Origin: Streptomyces sp. 1222.5
Lineage (GTDB): Bacteria; Actinomycetota; Actinomycetes; Streptomycetales; Streptomycetaceae
Direction of reading: 5' to 3'
DNA: 64,000 nt
Assembly (NCBI RefSeq): GCF_900105245.1
Contig: NZ_FNSZ01000001.1
Coordinates: forward strand, 1,302,001 to 1,366,000
This document shows, piece after piece, positions 43,812 to 52,030 of this stretch. The position numbers and the translations under genes are program-made. Position 1 is the first letter of the stretch; every line of letters starts with the position of its first letter. A model generated the notes under the pieces. The model was not told the origin of the DNA, did no database searches, and worked only from the letters and a program-made list of their open reading frames with translations.

Positions 43812-44783
43812 ATGAAGGCGGTCGTCCAGGACCGGTACGGCTCACCGGACGTGCTGGAGCTGAGGGACGTGGACGAACCGGTCCCGGCCGACGACCAGGT
43901 GCTGGTGCGGGTGCGGGCGGCGTCGCTGAACGCGTACGACTGGCACCTCATGCGCGGCGACCCGTACGTGGCCCGGCTCGCGCTGGGGGTACGCGGTCCC
44001 CGCGCCCGGATCCGCGGCCGGGACTTCGCCGGCGTGGTGACGGCGGCCGGCCGGAACGTGCGGGGCCTGAAGCCGGGCGACGAGGTGTTCGGCGAGGTCG
44101 ACGGCACGTTCGCGGAGTACGTGTGCGTCCCGGACGCCTGGGTGGAGCGCAAGCCCGCCGCCCTGACCTTCGAGCAGGCGGCGGCGCTGCCGCTGGCCGG
44201 GAACACGGCCCTGCGCGGACTGCGGGACGTGGCCGGGCTGCGGCCGGGCCGGCACGTACTGGTCAACGGCGCCTCCGGCGGGGTGGGCACCTTCGCCGTA
44301 CAGATCGCCAAGGCGCTCGGCGCTGAGGTGACCGGCGTGTGCAGCACGCGGAACACCGATCTGGTCCGGACGCTGGGCGCGGACCACATCGTGGACTACA
44401 CGCGGGAGGACTTCACCAGCGCCGGGCGGCGGTACGACGTCGTCCTCGACCTCGTGGCCGGCCACGGGATCTCCGCCCTCCGGCGCGCCCTCACCCCCAC
44501 CGGGACACTGGTCCTCGGCAGCGGTGGCCGCTCGGGGCAGTTCCTCGGGGCGCCCGTCCTCATCCTGAAGGGCGCGGCGCTGTCCCCGTTCGTGCGCCAG
44601 CGGCTGCGCCCGCTCGTCGGACCGGCGCCCAGCAAGGCGGTGCTGGCCGATCTGCGGGACCTGGCCGAGTCCGGGAAACTCGCCCCGGTGATCGACCGGA
44701 CGTATCCGCTGGCAGAGGCGCCAAAGGCCATTCGGCACCTGGAGGAGGAGCACGCGCGGGGGAAGATCGTCGTCACCGTGTAG
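43812..44783 (+). CDS. NADP-dependent quinone-oxidoreductase-like alcohol dehydrogenase
   Basis: 323-aa medium-chain dehydrogenase/reductase of the quinone-oxidoreductase (zeta-crystallin-like) branch. There is no catalytic zinc signature; the nucleotide fold is LVNGASGGVGTFAVQIAKALG. GRDFAGVVTAAGRNVRGLKPGDEV is characteristic. The ATG at 43812 has GGGGGAGAAGG. It likely reduces quinones or enones with NADPH. A 9-bp stem hairpin follows. Confidence 0.88.
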   Translation: MKAVVQDRYGSPDVLELRDVDEPVPADDQVLVRVRAASLNAYDWHLMRGDPYVARLALGVRGPRARIRGRDFAGVVTAAGRNVRGLKPGDEVFGEVDGTFAEYVCVPDAWVERKPAALTFEQAAALPLAGNTALRGLRDVAGLRPGRHVLVNGASGGVGTFAVQIAKALGAEVTGVCSTRNTDLVRTLGADHIVDYTREDFTSAGRRYDVVLDLVAGHGISALRRALTPTGTLVLGSGGRSGQFLGAPVLILKGAALSPFVRQRLRPLVGPAPSKAVLADLRDLAESGKLAPVIDRTYPLAEAPKAIRHLEEEHARGKIVVTV

Positions 44784-44793
44784 CCAGGTGAGA

Positions 44794-44820
44794 GCCCCGC
44801 GGCGACGGGCACCGCGGGGC
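44794..44820. terminator. Bidirectional terminator between convergent genes
   Basis: GCCCCGCGG (44794-44802) and CCGCGGGGC (44812-44820) form a perfect 9-bp stem with a 9-nt loop between the quinone-oxidoreductase-like gene and the cupin gene. Confidence 0.6.
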
Positions 44821-44844
44821 AGGGGACGGGACGAGGCGGCTCCC

Positions 44845-45204
44845 TCAGGCCTTCGCGTAGTCCTGTGCGGTGGGTCCGGCGAAGTCGTACACGACGACCT
44901 GTTCGTCGCCCACGACCCAGGCGTCGTGCCCGGGCGGGCACACGAACACGTCACCGGGGCCCACTTCGCCCTCTCCTCCGTCGTCCATCCGGAAGTGCAT
45001 CCGTCCCTGGACGACGTAGGCGCTGTGCGGGAACCGGCAGCTCGCGGTGCCCGCGATCGGCCCCACCGACTCCGACCAGCGCCAGCCCGGCTCGAAGGTG
45101 CCCACGGCGAAGTCGAGCCCCGTCAGGTGGACCGCTTCGAGATGACCGCGAGGGAAGTCGCGCCGCTCGTCCGGCTTCGCGACCGTCTTCACTTCCAGCA
45201 TCAT
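44845..45204 (-). CDS. Cupin-domain protein
   Basis: 119-aa single-domain cupin: a small beta barrel with PHSAYVVQGRMHFRMDDG (cupin motif 1) and VGPGDVFVCPPGHDAWVVGDE (motif 2). Histidines for a metal are present, but the usual HxH pair is reduced. ATG 45204 (or the adjacent ATG 45201) follows AAGGGAGG. The 189-bp gap upstream contains a CCACCA/TGGTGG stem-loop (45296-45312) and no gene. Function unknown; small cupins often bind or isomerise sugars or act as dioxygenases. Confidence 0.85.
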   Translation of the reverse strand: MMLEVKTVAKPDERRDFPRGHLEAVHLTGLDFAVGTFEPGWRWSESVGPIAGTASCRFPHSAYVVQGRMHFRMDDGGEGEVGPGDVFVCPPGHDAWVVGDEQVVVYDFAGPTAQDYAKA

Positions 45205-45393
45205 GACGGTGTCCTCCCTTCCGGCCGCCGACCGCGGCCAGGGGACGGCCTTCGTCCCCGGTGGCATCGGACGGCACCGGTGTTCCGGCCGTGCCCCACC
45301 ACTTCATGGTGGATCCCGCAACTCGGGGCCGCCGGCCGCACCCCGGGGAGGGACGGGTGATCACCGGTGCCGCGGCGGGACCGGGGGCGGCGG

Positions 45394-46056
45394 TCAGGCG
45401 GGGACGGTCACCGTGACCGGTGCGACCGCCCGCTCCGCACGGCGCACGGCGAGCACGGCGCCGAGATAGGCGGCGTCCAGCAGGAAGCAGCCGACGTAGA
45501 GGTAGTACATGAGGGCGTTGTCGTGGCGGGGCTCCAGGCCGGGATCGGTGAGCATCGACAGGGACGCGCAGACCGTGCCCAGCAGCTTGGCCAGCGCGAT
45601 GCCCGCGGACTGGCCGCGGGTACCGCGGCGGGCGGCGAGCATCGCGAGGAACATGCCGGACATCGCCAGGTTGCTGCCGAACGCCGTGACGGCGCCTGCG
45701 CCCTCGTCGAACCGCTCGGACGCGTAGTTCATCCCCGGATAGGCGAGGGCGAGGAGCGCGAGGAGCGCGGGCAGGAACAACGACCGGGGGAGGTAGGGGA
45801 ATTCGGCCCGCCCGAAGCGCACGAGCGTGTAGCCGATGGCGACGTCGAAGCAGAACCAGACGATGTTGACGACGTGCATCACCCCCGTCGGCGGCCGCAC
45901 GAAGGCGAACATGAACTCCCAGCTGATGTTGGTGGCGAACGCGACGACGGGCATGCCGAAGGTCCGCTCCCGCAGGCCCGTGCGGATCAGCAGCACGTAG
46001 GCCACGGTCCAGAGGCCCCCCGTGCCGAGCAGAAACGCCGTGTGCACCGTCTCCAT
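45394..46056 (-). CDS. Transmembrane terpene-cyclase-like protein (Pyr4/PaxB type)
   Basis: 220-aa integral membrane protein with about seven hydrophobic segments. Motifs agree with the integral-membrane terpene cyclases of meroterpenoid pathways: NISWEF with Glu47, NIVWFCFDVAIG with Asp71, and FLLDAAYLGA with Asp194; the Glu and C-terminal Asp are the essential acids known in fungal Pyr4. ATG 46056 has GGAGG 6 nt upstream; GTG 46062 is possible. It is divergent from the HD gene. No prenyltransferase, epoxidase or other terpene genes adjoin it, so substrate and even enzymatic activity are inference. Confidence 0.7.
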   Translation of the reverse strand: METVHTAFLLGTGGLWTVAYVLLIRTGLRERTFGMPVVAFATNISWEFMFAFVRPPTGVMHVVNIVWFCFDVAIGYTLVRFGRAEFPYLPRSLFLPALLALLALAYPGMNYASERFDEGAGAVTAFGSNLAMSGMFLAMLAARRGTRGQSAGIALAKLLGTVCASLSMLTDPGLEPRHDNALMYYLYVGCFLLDAAYLGAVLAVRRAERAVAPVTVTVPA

Positions 46057-46109
46057 CCCCACCTCCGCCGCTCAACTGCCTTGTCCGCCTCGGTGATTAC
46101 TCTGGCACG

Positions 46110-46709
46110 GTGACAGCCATCGACACAGCCTCCATCGCGACGGGCGACACCGGGGATCCGGCCCTGCGCCCCCTGCCCGGGCGGGCCGCCGCCCTGCTGA
46201 CGTCGGCGGACGCCCCGCCACGGCTGGTGGCCCACCTCAGGGCGGTGCACGACGTCGCCGCGCAGCTCGTGGCCTGGGTGCGGCACCGCTGCCCCCGGCT
46301 GGAGTTCGACACCGAGGCGGTGCTGTTCGGTGCCGCCACGCACGACATCGGCAAGGCCCTGCACCCGGCCGAGCTGTCCGGTCCCGGCGCCCTGCACGAG
46401 GCGGCGGGCCGGGAGTTGCTGCTGGCGCGCGGCGTACCGGCCCACCTCGCCCGCTTCGCCGGCACCCACGCGTCGTGGACGGCACCCGGCACCGGTGTGG
46501 AGGACCTGCTGGTGAGCCTGGCCGACAAGATCTGGAAGAACAAGCGCGTCCCGGAGCTGGAGGACCTGGTGATGGCCCGGCTGGCCGCCGCCGACGGGCG
46601 CACGCCGTGGGAGTGGTTCCTGGAACTGGACGAGACCCTCACGCGGATCGGGGAGGGCGCCGACCGTAGGCTGGCGTACCAGGTGTCCCACCCCCTCACC
46701 CGAAGGTGA
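46110..46709 (+). CDS. HD-domain phosphohydrolase-like protein
   Basis: 199-aa HD-superfamily protein. H47-type AVHDVAAQLVAWVRH, ATHDIGKALHP (the HD pair), HEAAGRELLLARG and LVSLADKIWKN supply the usual H...HD...D metal ligands, so a metal-dependent phosphohydrolase on nucleotides is likely. GTG start at 46110; it begins 54 bp from the divergent cyclase-like gene. The stop overlaps the GNAT start (GTGA), so the two are coupled. Confidence 0.85.
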   Translation: MTAIDTASIATGDTGDPALRPLPGRAAALLTSADAPPRLVAHLRAVHDVAAQLVAWVRHRCPRLEFDTEAVLFGAATHDIGKALHPAELSGPGALHEAAGRELLLARGVPAHLARFAGTHASWTAPGTGVEDLLVSLADKIWKNKRVPELEDLVMARLAAADGRTPWEWFLELDETLTRIGEGADRRLAYQVSHPLTRR

Positions 46710-47284
46710 CCATGTACGCGAGCTCTCTCGGTGACGACGGCGCCGAGCTGTGTCCCCTCCAGCCCTGGCAGGCCGAGGAGTTCCTCGCTCACATGGACCG
46801 CGGCCGGGAGTTCATCGGCCGGTTCAACGGACTGCCGGACGTGGTCACGGACACGGCCGGGGCACGGGCGTTCCTGCGGGCGTACGCCGAGAAGGAGGCG
46901 GCCGACGCGGGGCTGATCCGGGGGATCCGGCTCGACGGCACCCTGGTCGGGGCGGTGATCCTGCGGCGGTTCGACGCGGCCCAGGGCACGGCGGAGGCCG
47001 GCTGCTGGCTGGAACCCGCCGCGGTGGGCCGCGGACTCGTGACGCGGGCGGTGCGGGTGCTGATCGACTGGGCGGTCCGGGAGCGGGGCGTCCACCGCGT
47101 GGAGTGGTGGGTGTCGGCGGGCAACGCCCCCAGCATCACGGTCGCCCGGCGCCTCGGCATGCGCAAGGAGGCCGTCCTGCGGGAGAGTCATCTGTACCGG
47201 GGTGAACGGCACGACGAGGAGATCTGGTCGGTCCTGGCCCCGGAGTGGACGGGCGGCACGGCCGGGGCGGTGCAAGGGAGTTGA
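46706..47284 (+). CDS. RimJ/RimL-type GNAT N-acetyltransferase
   Basis: 192-aa GNAT acetyltransferase of the RimJ/RimL-like branch: AGCWLEPAAVGRGLVTRAVRVL is the acetyl-CoA loop (R/Q-x-x-G-x-G/A variant), followed by VEWWVSAGNAPSITVARRLGMRKEAVLRES. GTG 46706 overlaps the HD gene stop, and ATG 46712 is an alternative. Substrate could be a ribosomal protein N-terminus, a peptide or a small amine. Confidence 0.88.
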   Translation: MTMYASSLGDDGAELCPLQPWQAEEFLAHMDRGREFIGRFNGLPDVVTDTAGARAFLRAYAEKEAADAGLIRGIRLDGTLVGAVILRRFDAAQGTAEAGCWLEPAAVGRGLVTRAVRVLIDWAVRERGVHRVEWWVSAGNAPSITVARRLGMRKEAVLRESHLYRGERHDEEIWSVLAPEWTGGTAGAVQGS

Positions 47285-47309
47285 GTCCGGGGCGCGCGTG
47301 CCGCTCGTG

Positions 47310-48230
47310 TCACCAGGTGCGTGCCGCTCGCAGCAGCGACGCCCAAACCCGGGCCACGTCGGGATTGTCCGGGGCGCCGGGCCGCTGGACCAGGAAGCCG
47401 GTGTTGATCGGCGGGTCCTCCGGCTCCAGCAGGGCCACCAGCGCGCCGGAGTCGAGCAGTTCCTGGCAGAGGTAGCGGGGCAGCACGCCGAAACCGGCGC
47501 CCGCGGCCACCGCGGCGAGGACCCCGCGCAGGTCGGGCACGGTCATGTCGGCGGTACGGGACAGCCGCCGGCCGAAGACATGGCGCCAGTAGCGGCGGGT
47601 GATCGGCAGATCCTCCGCGTAGGTGATCAGCGGTACACCCTGCAGGGCGGCCGGCCCCTCGACGGCCGTCCGGTCCGCCGCCCGCCCGGCCCAGACCGGC
47701 GCGGCGACCAGGACGAACTCCTCGTCGGCGAGGGGCACGGCGTGCACGGTACGGCCGCGGGGGCGGGTGGTGGCGATCACCAGATCGTGCCGTCCGGCGC
47801 GCAGCTCCTCCAGTAGCGGATCGGTCAGCCCGGTCGCCACGCGCAGCCGTACGCCCTCGGCGACCAGCGGGGCGAGGGCGGGCAGGACGGTGGTGCAGAG
47901 CAGTTCGGCCGGGCCGGCCAGATGGACGGGCTCCGCGCGGGCGCCGGCCGGTGGGGTGGGACCCGCGACGGCCGCCAGTTCGTCCAGCGGCGCGGCGATC
48001 CGCACGGCGAGTTCGTCGGCCACCGGGGTCGGCGCGACACCGCGGGGCAGCCGTTCGAACAGTTCACGGCCTGTCTGGCGTTCCAGCGCGCGCATCTGCG
48101 TCGTCACGGTCGGCTGCGACAGGCCCAGCAGGCGGGCGGCGCCGGTGAAGGAGCCGGAGCGGTACACGGCCAGGAAGGTGCGCAGCAGGTTCAGGTCGAG
48201 GGAAGCGGTCTCCACGCGTCCGAGTATCAC
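47310..48230 (-). CDS. LysR-family regulator
   Basis: 306-aa LysR regulator: winged helix at about 8-66 (LDLNLLRTFLAVYRSGSFTGAARLLGLSQPTVTTQMRALE) and a periplasmic-binding-like effector domain. GTG 48230 has GGAG close upstream; GTG 48215 is an alternative. It is divergent from a DJ-1/PfpI gene, and the 130-bp gap carries an inverted repeat with the LysR ATAGG-N4-CCTAT pattern, so it most likely controls that gene and itself. Confidence 0.92.
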   Translation of the reverse strand: MILGRVETASLDLNLLRTFLAVYRSGSFTGAARLLGLSQPTVTTQMRALERQTGRELFERLPRGVAPTPVADELAVRIAAPLDELAAVAGPTPPAGARAEPVHLAGPAELLCTTVLPALAPLVAEGVRLRVATGLTDPLLEELRAGRHDLVIATTRPRGRTVHAVPLADEEFVLVAAPVWAGRAADRTAVEGPAALQGVPLITYAEDLPITRRYWRHVFGRRLSRTADMTVPDLRGVLAAVAAGAGFGVLPRYLCQELLDSGALVALLEPEDPPINTGFLVQRPGAPDNPDVARVWASLLRAARTW

Positions 48231-48250
48231 CGCTCCGGTATTCCCCGGCC

Positions 48251-48302
48251 CCCATAGGCAGCCCTATACCGGCCATGCGTCGTTTCATTGGATGCCTATG
48301 GG
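48251..48302. promoter_or_regulatory. LysR operator region
   Basis: CCCATAGGCA (48251-48260) and TGCCTATGGG (48293-48302) are perfect inverted arms 32 bp apart. Within the left arm ATAGGCAGCCCTAT (48253-48266) has the T-N11-A-like symmetry of LysR sites. It lies between the divergent LysR and DJ-1/PfpI genes. Confidence 0.65.
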
Positions 48303-48360
48303 TCGGCTCGCCTACGTTCTCCGGGCAGACGCACCCTTCCGGGAGAGGAAGAGATACCCC

Positions 48361-49056
48361 ATGTCGAAGATCCTTTTCGTGATGACCGGCGCCGACCGGT
48401 GGACGCTCGCCGACGGCACCCCGCACCCGACCGGCTTCTGGGCGGAGGAGGCCGTGGTCCCCTACCGGGCGCTCAAGGCCGCCGGTCACGAGGTCGTCGT
48501 GGCCACGCCGGGCGGTGTCGTGCCGCCGGTGGACGGGGCGAGCCTGGCCGCCGAGGTCAACGGCGGCCAGGAGAAGGCCGACGAGCTGACCCGCGCACTG
48601 GAGGAGATGACCGAACTGGGCACGCCGGTGAAGCTCGCGGAGGTGGACCTCGCCGACTTCGCGGCCGTCTTCTACCCCGGTGGGCACGGGCCCATGGAGG
48701 ACCTGGCGGTGGACGCCGAGTCCGGCCGGCTGCTCGTGGCCGCCCTCGACTCGGGCAGGCCGCTCGCCGTGGTCTGCCACGGACCGGCCGCGCTGCTGGC
48801 GGCGGTGCGCGCCGACGGCACCAACGCCTTCGCCGGTTACCGGGCGGCGGCCTTCACCAATGAGGAGGAGCTCCAGGGCGGTCTGGCCGGCCGAGCCGCG
48901 TGGCTGCTGCAGGACCGGCTCACCGAGGCCGGCGTCGACGTCCGCGCGGCCGAGCCGTGGGCACCGCACGTGGTGGTCGACCGCAACCTCGTCACCGGCC
49001 AGAACCCGGCCTCCTCGGCCGCGGTCGCCGAGGAACTCCTGAAGCAACTGGGCTGA
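48361..49056 (+). CDS. DJ-1/PfpI-family protein (Hsp31-like)
   Basis: 231-aa type 1 glutamine amidotransferase-like protein. The nucleophile elbow is AVVCHGPAALL with the conserved Cys (about 140); FYPGGHGPMEDL precedes it and TNEEE lies after, as in Hsp31-type chaperone/glyoxalase III proteins. ATG 48361 follows GGGAGAGGAAGAG. Control by the divergent LysR is likely. Roles in electrophile or methylglyoxal defence are inferred from family. Confidence 0.9.
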   Translation: MSKILFVMTGADRWTLADGTPHPTGFWAEEAVVPYRALKAAGHEVVVATPGGVVPPVDGASLAAEVNGGQEKADELTRALEEMTELGTPVKLAEVDLADFAAVFYPGGHGPMEDLAVDAESGRLLVAALDSGRPLAVVCHGPAALLAAVRADGTNAFAGYRAAAFTNEEELQGGLAGRAAWLLQDRLTEAGVDVRAAEPWAPHVVVDRNLVTGQNPASSAAVAEELLKQLG

Positions 49057-49089
49057 GCGGGCGGGGGGAAATTTCTCGGGCATCACCCG

Positions 49090-49113
49090 CAACCTCGGCC
49101 GGGGCCGGACGTC
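49090..49113 (+). promoter_or_regulatory. Possible ECF-type promoter for the sigma module
   Basis: CAACC (49090-49094) and CGTC (49110-49113), 15 bp apart, resemble the -35/-10 of group 4 (ECF) sigma promoters, upstream of the proline-rich protein that leads the sigma-factor cluster. A perfect 14-bp palindrome GTGGAGGCCTCCAC follows at 49121-49134. Confidence 0.35.
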
Positions 49114-49173
49114 TGTCGGGGTGGAGGCCTCCACTTCGACCAGATGTCCGACCCCGAACCACCGAAGGAACCC

Positions 49174-49626
49174 ATGTCCGCACAGCATTCCCCCCGCCCG
49201 AGCCGCGCCCGCAGGCTGCGTGCAGCCCTGGGGGTCTCCGCCGTCGGCGCGGCGCTGGCCGTCGCCGGCACGATGACCGCCCGGGCCGCCCAGGACGGCG
49301 GCCACTCCCCGGCCCACCCGGGCACCGCCACCGCACCGGCCCCGGCCGGCGCGGACGGCAGTGCCACCCCGTCCCCGGTCCCCTCACCGCCGCGCACCGC
49401 GACGCCGTCCCCGGTCCCCTCACCGGGGTCGCGTTCGGCCACCCCCTCCCCCGTGCCCTCGCCGGTGTCCCGCACGGCGACACCCTCCCCCGTCCCCTGG
49501 ACGGCCGCGCCTGCCCCCGTGCCCCGCTCGGCCATCCCGTCCCCCGTGCCCTCGCCGGCCCGCACGTCCGCGCCGGCCCCGCACCACGGCCACCCCGCAC
49601 CCGCGCCGGTTCCGCGGCACCACTGA
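49174..49626 (+). CDS. Secreted proline-rich TPSPVP-repeat protein
   Basis: 150 aa. An Arg-rich N-terminus and hydrophobic core (LRAALGVSAVGAALAVAGTMTARA, about 16-39) form a signal peptide. The rest is low-complexity Pro/Ser/Thr/Ala with repeated TPSPVPSP-type units, the most regular at 75-125, and a His-rich end. ATG 49174 follows GAAGGA; ATG 49144 is possible. It lies 65 bp before a sigma-factor gene. The shape suggests an extracytoplasmic, wall-spanning protein, with no enzyme domain. Confidence 0.75.
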   Translation: MSAQHSPRPSRARRLRAALGVSAVGAALAVAGTMTARAAQDGGHSPAHPGTATAPAPAGADGSATPSPVPSPPRTATPSPVPSPGSRSATPSPVPSPVSRTATPSPVPWTAAPAPVPRSAIPSPVPSPARTSAPAPHHGHPAPAPVPRHH

Positions 49627-49691
49627 GGCAGGTCCGGGGGGCGGGTGATCCGTCGCACGGCGGCTCCCCCGCCCCCGGCCCCGGGAGACCC

Positions 49692-50369
49692 ATGACGACA
49701 GCGACAGCACCGGCGGCGGCCCTGCCCCGGGACGACCGGTACCGCGTTCCCCGACGCGCCGCACCCTGGCGGCGCTTCACACGGACCGTGCGGGACCGGG
49801 TCCTCGCGCGCACCGGCACGTCGGCCGCGACGCCCGGCAACCCGGCCGGCACCGACGCCCCCGGCCTCGCCGAGCCCGTACGGCCGCCGGACATCGAGGC
49901 GTTGTACCACCATCGCCGGCTGTCCCTGGTGCGGCTGGCGTTGCTGCTGGTGGACGACCTGCCCACCGCCGAGGACGTCGTCCAGGACGCCTTCACCGCG
50001 CTGTTCCGCCGGCACGGGGGCCGTCTCGCCTCACTCGACGACCCGGAGGCGTACCTGAGGACGAGTGTCGTCAACGGCGCCCGCTCGGTGCTGCGGCGGC
50101 GCAGGACCGTACGGACCCACGTACCCCACGCCGAGGGGCACGCGCCCGCTCCGGAGGAGGACGTACTGCTGCACGAGGAGCACCGGGAAGTGCTGGCCGC
50201 GCTGCGCACGCTGACCAGGCGTCAGCGGGAGGTGCTGGTGCTGCGCTACTGGTCGCATCTGACCGAGGCCGAGATAGCGGCGACGCTCGGCCTGTCGCGG
50301 GGTGCCGTCAAGTCCACGGCCAGCCGGGCCCTGGACGCGCTCGGCCGACGTCTGGAGGGGCTGCGATGA
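49692..50369 (+). CDS. SigE-family RNA polymerase sigma factor (ECF-like)
   Basis: 225-aa sigma-70 family factor with only regions 2 and 4. Region 2 is RRLSLVRLALLLVDDLPTAEDVVQDAFTALF (about 78-108). Region 4 is LTRRQREVLVLRYWSHLTEAEIAATLGLSRGAVKSTASRAL (about 176-217). The N-terminal 65 residues are an extra Arg/Ala-rich extension. ATG 49692 follows CGGGAGA. Its stop overlaps the next ATG (ATGA). It probably responds to an envelope signal through the downstream membrane protein. Confidence 0.9.
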   Translation: MTTATAPAAALPRDDRYRVPRRAAPWRRFTRTVRDRVLARTGTSAATPGNPAGTDAPGLAEPVRPPDIEALYHHRRLSLVRLALLLVDDLPTAEDVVQDAFTALFRRHGGRLASLDDPEAYLRTSVVNGARSVLRRRRTVRTHVPHAEGHAPAPEEDVLLHEEHREVLAALRTLTRRQREVLVLRYWSHLTEAEIAATLGLSRGAVKSTASRALDALGRRLEGLR

Positions 50370-50713
50370 ACGAGTCCGGTACCGGGAGCGCCGGCACACG
50401 GGTCGAGGAACGGCTGCGGGCCGCCCTGGCCGCTCGGGCGGAGTCCGTCGGCCCGGCCGACCTGCGCCCCCTCGCCCCGCCGCCCCGGGCTCGGTCCACC
50501 AGGGTGCTGCTGCGCCGGGCCGCGGTCGGGATACTGGCCCTGGCGGCCGTGGCGGCGCTGGTGTTCTTCACCGTACGCGGCGGGCCGGACCGCCCGGCCG
50601 AACCGGCCCGCCCGCCCCGGCCGCCCGGGCCGGCCGTCGGCACCCCGTCGCCGGTGCCGAGTTCGGCGGCCCCCTCCGCCGTCCGGCCGTCTCCGAGCAC
50701 GCCGCAGCCGTGA
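50366..50713 (+). CDS. Single-span membrane protein coupled to the sigma factor
   Basis: 115 aa: a cytoplasmic N-terminus (about 1-50), one transmembrane helix (AAVGILALAAVAALVFFTV, about 51-69) and a Pro/Ser-rich external tail that includes TPSPVPS. Start overlaps the sigma stop, so expression is coupled. This is the position of an anti-sigma factor, but no HxxxCxxC zinc motif is present. The tail motif matches the repeats in the secreted protein two genes upstream. Function as sigma antagonist is inferred only from position and topology. Confidence 0.75.
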   Translation: MNESGTGSAGTRVEERLRAALAARAESVGPADLRPLAPPPRARSTRVLLRRAAVGILALAAVAALVFFTVRGGPDRPAEPARPPRPPGPAVGTPSPVPSSAAPSAVRPSPSTPQP

Positions 50714-50845
50714 CGCCGGCCGGCAACGGGGACGCGAGCCCCTCACCCGGAGGTGGAGCGGTGGCGTCGGCCGGTTGACCCGGGCCGGGAAAATGCCGGG
50801 TTTCCGTGCTCACCCTCCGATGCCCGCACCGCTAGGTTGAGCGGC

Positions 50846-51811
50846 ATGAGCAACCTTGACCGCGCGCCCGTGCCCAGCGTCTGCGGTGGCCGCGGATTCG
50901 TCGTCGCCGAGCCGGTCCGCGAGCTGCTGAGCCCCCGTCACGTGAAGCTGGGCGAGTCGACGGAGGTGCGCCGGCTGCTGCCCAACCTGGGTCGCCGCAT
51001 GATCGGCGCGTGGGCCTTCGTGGACCACTACGGTCCGGACGACATCGCCGACGAGCCCGGCATGCAGGTCCCGCCGCATCCGCACATCGGGTTGCAGACG
51101 GTCAGCTGGCTGCACGAGGGCGAGGTGCTGCACCGGGACTCCACGGGCAGCCTGCAGACGATCCGGCCCCGCCAGCTGGGCCTGATGACGTCCGGCCGCG
51201 CGATCAGCCACTCCGAGGAGAGCCCGCGCCCGCACGCGCGCTTCCTGCACGGCGCCCAGCTGTGGGTGGCGCTGCCGGACGAACACCGCCACACCGAGCC
51301 GGACTTCGAGTTCCACCCGGAGCTGCCGTCCACCGGCGCACCCGGTCTGACGGCCACGGTGATCCTGGGCGAACTGGACGGCGCCCGCTCCCCCGGTACG
51401 ACGTACAGCCCGATCGTGGGCGCCGACCTCGCCCTCGCGCGGGGCACCGAGGCCCGCCTGCCCCTGGAGCCCGACTTCGAGTACGGCGTGCTGGCGATGT
51501 CCGGCGAGGTGCACGTGGACGGGGTGCCGGTGCTGCCGGGCTCGATGCTCTATCTGGGCTGCGGGCGGACCGAACTGCCGCTGCGCGCGGAGTCGGACGC
51601 GGGGATCATGCTGCTGGGCGGCGAACCGTTCGCCGAGGAGCTGATCATGTGGTGGAACTTCGTCGGGCGCACCCAGCAGGACATCGAACAGGCTCGCGCG
51701 GACTGGCTGTCCGGCAGCCGCTTCGGCGAGGTCAAGGGGTACGACGGCCCTCCACTGCCCGCACCCGCGCTGCCACCGGTGCCACTGAAGCCACGCGGCA
51801 GGGTGCGGTGA
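50846..51811 (+). CDS. Pirin-family protein
   Basis: 321-aa pirin: N-terminal cupin with PPHPHIGLQTVSWLHEGEVLHRDS (the metal His/Glu set, about 72-95) and LGLMTSGRAISHSEES; a C-terminal cupin follows. Pirins bind Fe; some oxidise quercetin and some regulate metabolism. ATG 50846 is the family start with only a weak ribosome site. Monocistronic, with a 219-bp gap before kup. Confidence 0.92.
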   Translation: MSNLDRAPVPSVCGGRGFVVAEPVRELLSPRHVKLGESTEVRRLLPNLGRRMIGAWAFVDHYGPDDIADEPGMQVPPHPHIGLQTVSWLHEGEVLHRDSTGSLQTIRPRQLGLMTSGRAISHSEESPRPHARFLHGAQLWVALPDEHRHTEPDFEFHPELPSTGAPGLTATVILGELDGARSPGTTYSPIVGADLALARGTEARLPLEPDFEYGVLAMSGEVHVDGVPVLPGSMLYLGCGRTELPLRAESDAGIMLLGGEPFAEELIMWWNFVGRTQQDIEQARADWLSGSRFGEVKGYDGPPLPAPALPPVPLKPRGRVR

Positions 51812-52030
51812 CCCGAGGGGCGTAGGCCCGACGACCGTCAGCAGCACGACGACGTACAGGGACGCCATGAGGTCCGCGGAGACGCGGGCCGTGGGGGCCG
51901 CTGCGCCGTCGGAGGGCCGGACGAGGTGACCGGGGCGTCGGAGCGGCGTGCGCTACGAACGGTTGTGCAAGGGGTCGGTATCGTCGCGCCGTAAGCACCT
52001 GCCTGCGGCACAGCGGCGGAGGAGAGAGCC

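Noticed and set aside
49121..49134. Perfect 14-bp palindrome GTGGAGGCCTCCAC as a regulator site
   Set aside because: Palindromes of this size are not rare at this GC content and there is no partner site; only noted beside the possible promoter.
49360..49600. Non-coding tandem repeat
   Set aside because: The periodicity is explained by TPSPVP-type coding repeats of the secreted protein.
51812..51868. Hydrophobic minus-strand peptide MASLYVVVLLTVVG in the pirin-kup gap
   Set aside because: The frame has no ribosome site and then runs antisense through the pirin gene; it could be a relic but nothing supports a gene.
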